From assembly GCF_015627125.1 (NCBI RefSeq), contig NZ_VTDO01000002.1, positions 310,001 to 374,000 of the forward strand: DNA of 64,000 nt, written 5' to 3'. This document shows, one piece after another, positions 62,596-64,000 of this stretch. The translations under genes were made by a program, and so were the position numbers. Under the pieces are notes generated by a model that was given only the letters and a program-made list of their open reading frames with translations, was not told where the DNA came from and searched no databases. Each line of letters begins with the position of its first letter. Position 1 is the first letter of the stretch. The DNA is from Acinetobacter rathckeae (GTDB lineage: Bacteria; Pseudomonadota; Gammaproteobacteria; Pseudomonadales; Moraxellaceae).

Positions 62596-63270
62596 ATGAA
62601 TATTATTACGATTGATGGGCCAAGTGGCTCAGGTAAGGGAACACTTGCAACGAAGTTGGCACAGCATTATCAATTTCAGTTATTAGACTCAGGTGCAATT
62701 TATCGATTACTTGGTTTAAGCTTGGCTGAGCAAGGCTTGCTCAATACGCTCAATGGAAATATTGCAGAAGCTGTACACGTTGCAACCCATTTAGATATTG
62801 AATTTATCCCTTCAAATGCAGGCATTTTGACGTATTTAAATGGTCAAGATGTATCGAAGCAGATTCGTCAAGAAGACGTCGGACAGTTTGCCTCAAAAGT
62901 TGCCGCTGTTGCACCACTTAGAGATGCTTTATTGGCGCGTCAACGCCAATTTGCAACATTGCAAGGTTTAGTGGCAGATGGCCGTGATATGGGTACAGTG
63001 GTATTCCCACAAGCACAAGCAAAAATTTATCTGACGGCATCTGTAACATCTCGTGCAGAAAGAAGATACAAGCAGTTGCAGGCTATGGGGGTTGATGCTA
63101 AACTGAGCGCCATTTTAATCAACATCGAAGAGCGCGACCGCAGAGACATGGAGCGAGAAGTTGCTCCGTTAAAGCCTGCGACTGATGCAATCATTATAGA
63201 TAGTTCTCATTTGTCTATCGATACTGTGTTTAATCAGATGTGTGCTTATATCGATACAAAGTTGATTTAA
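62596..63270 (+). CDS. cmk: Cytidylate kinase
   Basis: This 224-residue kinase phosphorylates CMP and dCMP. The P-loop [11 protein letters not shown] lies at 8-18, DSGAIYR near 32-38 and the [11 protein letters not shown] motif near 129-139. It precedes rpsA, an order conserved in gammaproteobacteria. Confidence 0.95.
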   Translation: MNIITIDGPSGSGKGTLATKLAQHYQFQLLDSGAIYRLLGLSLAEQGLLNTLNGNIAEAVHVATHLDIEFIPSNAGILTYLNGQDVSKQIRQEDVGQFASKVAAVAPLRDALLARQRQFATLQGLVADGRDMGTVVFPQAQAKIYLTASVTSRAERRYKQLQAMGVDAKLSAILINIEERDRRDMEREVAPLKPATDAIIIDSSHLSIDTVFNQMCAYIDTKLI

Positions 63271-63379
63271 CTTATTTTTTTGTTTATATGTTGCTCGATC
63301 AGTTCTAAAGTAGACAACGTATAGACGTAACTAAACAGGCCTTGACTGATCCAAGACCGCTGAACATATCAGGTATATC

Positions 63380-64000
63380 ATGACCGAATCTTTTGCAGCC
63401 CTCTTTGAAGCAAGCGAATTAAATCTTAATGTTGAAAAGGGTGCAGTCATCCAAGGTGTTGTTGTAAACATCGATGCTGACTGGGTAACTGTTGACACTG
63501 GCCTTAAATCTGAAGGCGTTGTTGACCGTGCAGAATTCTTAAACGACCAACGTGAGCTAGAAGTTCAAGTTGGCGACACTGTTGATGTTGTTGTTGAAGC
63601 ACTTGACAACGGTATGGGTCAAACAGTTCTTTCACGTGAAAAAGCAAAACGTGCTGAAACGTGGACTAAACTTGAAAAAATCTTTGAAGACGGCGAAATT
63701 GTTACTGGTCTTATTTCTGGTAAAGTTAAAGGCGGTTTCACTGTTGACATCGGTCCTGTACGTGCATTCTTACCAGGTTCTTTAGTAGACACTCGTCCAA
63801 TCCGTGATACGACTCACCTTGAAGGTAAAGAGTTAGAGTTTAAAGTCATCAAACTTGATGCGAAACGTAACAACGTTGTTGTATCTCGTCGTGCAGTAAT
63901 GGAAGCTGAATCTTCAGCTGACCGTGAAGCGCTACTTGCTCAACTTGAAGAAGGCCAAACTGTTACAGGTACAATTAAGAACCTTACAGACTACGGCGCA
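63380..64000 (+). CDS. rpsA: 30S ribosomal protein S1, N-terminal part (3' end outside window)
   Basis: The frame opens with ATG at 63380 ([15 protein letters not shown]) and stays open to the window edge, 207 codons. Two S1 (OB-fold) domains and the start of a third are visible: [20 protein letters not shown] at about 27-46, [20 protein letters not shown] near 112-131, and [11 protein letters not shown] at the edge. The N-terminal residues dock S1 to S2 on the ribosome. The 109-nt leader may carry the known autoregulatory site, which I cannot confirm here. Confidence 0.96.
   Translation, partial: MTESFAALFEASELNLNVEKGAVIQGVVVNIDADWVTVDTGLKSEGVVDRAEFLNDQRELEVQVGDTVDVVVEALDNGMGQTVLSREKAKRAETWTKLEKIFEDGEIVTGLISGKVKGGFTVDIGPVRAFLPGSLVDTRPIRDTTHLEGKELEFKVIKLDAKRNNVVVSRRAVMEAESSADREALLAQLEEGQTVTGTIKNLTDYGA

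Overview
The window looks like chromosomal DNA from a gammaproteobacterium of the Moraxellaceae, most likely Acinetobacter. Four things suggest this: moderately AT-rich coding sequence, an Hfq with a long glycine-rich tail of (N/H)QGGFGG repeats, an AmgK-MurU peptidoglycan-recycling pair beside lptD-surA, and a MutL of the P. aeruginosa endonuclease type. Both edges cut a gene: the 3' part of tkt (1-1446) and the 5' part of rpsA (63380-64000).

Layout. 1-4835: tkt, an AAA+ ATPase of the DUF815 type, a DUF3336-patatin lipase and a small kinase-like protein. 4943-5209: tRNA-Leu, tRNA-Trp, tRNA-Leu. 5403-10281: an AT-rich accessory stretch with an MFS exporter, a HAD phosphatase, a two-gene ABC exporter of unknown substrate and a 67-residue orphan. 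10438-13879: gloB, then the tight operon pabC-mltG-tmk. 14081-17418: gltIJKL (acidic amino acid uptake) behind a sigma-54 type promoter, with a terminator-like hairpin after gltI. 17423-19867: a UDG-superfamily glycosylase, a hypothetical protein, a broken GNAT gene and queC. 20254-23241: alr-dadA diverging from an Lrp-type regulator (D-alanine catabolism). 23672-28390: proC, a CLC channel, an MFS exporter and metR. 28449-29866: a degraded patch with a GT2 glycosyltransferase stopped by one TGA and a probable small membrane peptide.

30319-36518: a DUF441 protein, rsuA, a lone RelB/DinJ-like antitoxin, an RluA-type synthase, then tsaE-mutL-miaA-hfq. 36584-44537: a DeoR regulator diverging from a LOG-like gene and a four-gene ABC importer. 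Two near-identical 16-nt sites, one in front of each transcript, look like DeoR operators. An AraC regulator and a leuA follow. 44586-50678: GNAT, surA-lptD, amgK-murU. 50761-53074: rsmG-parA-parB. 53252-58921: msbA-lpxK-kdsB-holB-pilZ-tatD (lipid A and KDO supply plus clamp loading). 58938-64000: a TetR regulator, queD, the overlapping run ung / ECH-type hydrolase / tadA, then cmk-rpsA.

Most of the window is conserved housekeeping DNA. The less ordinary parts are the ABC exporter island next to the tRNA genes, the DeoR-operator regulon, the sigma-54 glt promoter with its internal attenuator, the hfq repeat tract, and TGA codons standing where tryptophan is expected in two damaged genes. I saw no CRISPR array, insertion sequence, integrase or prophage.
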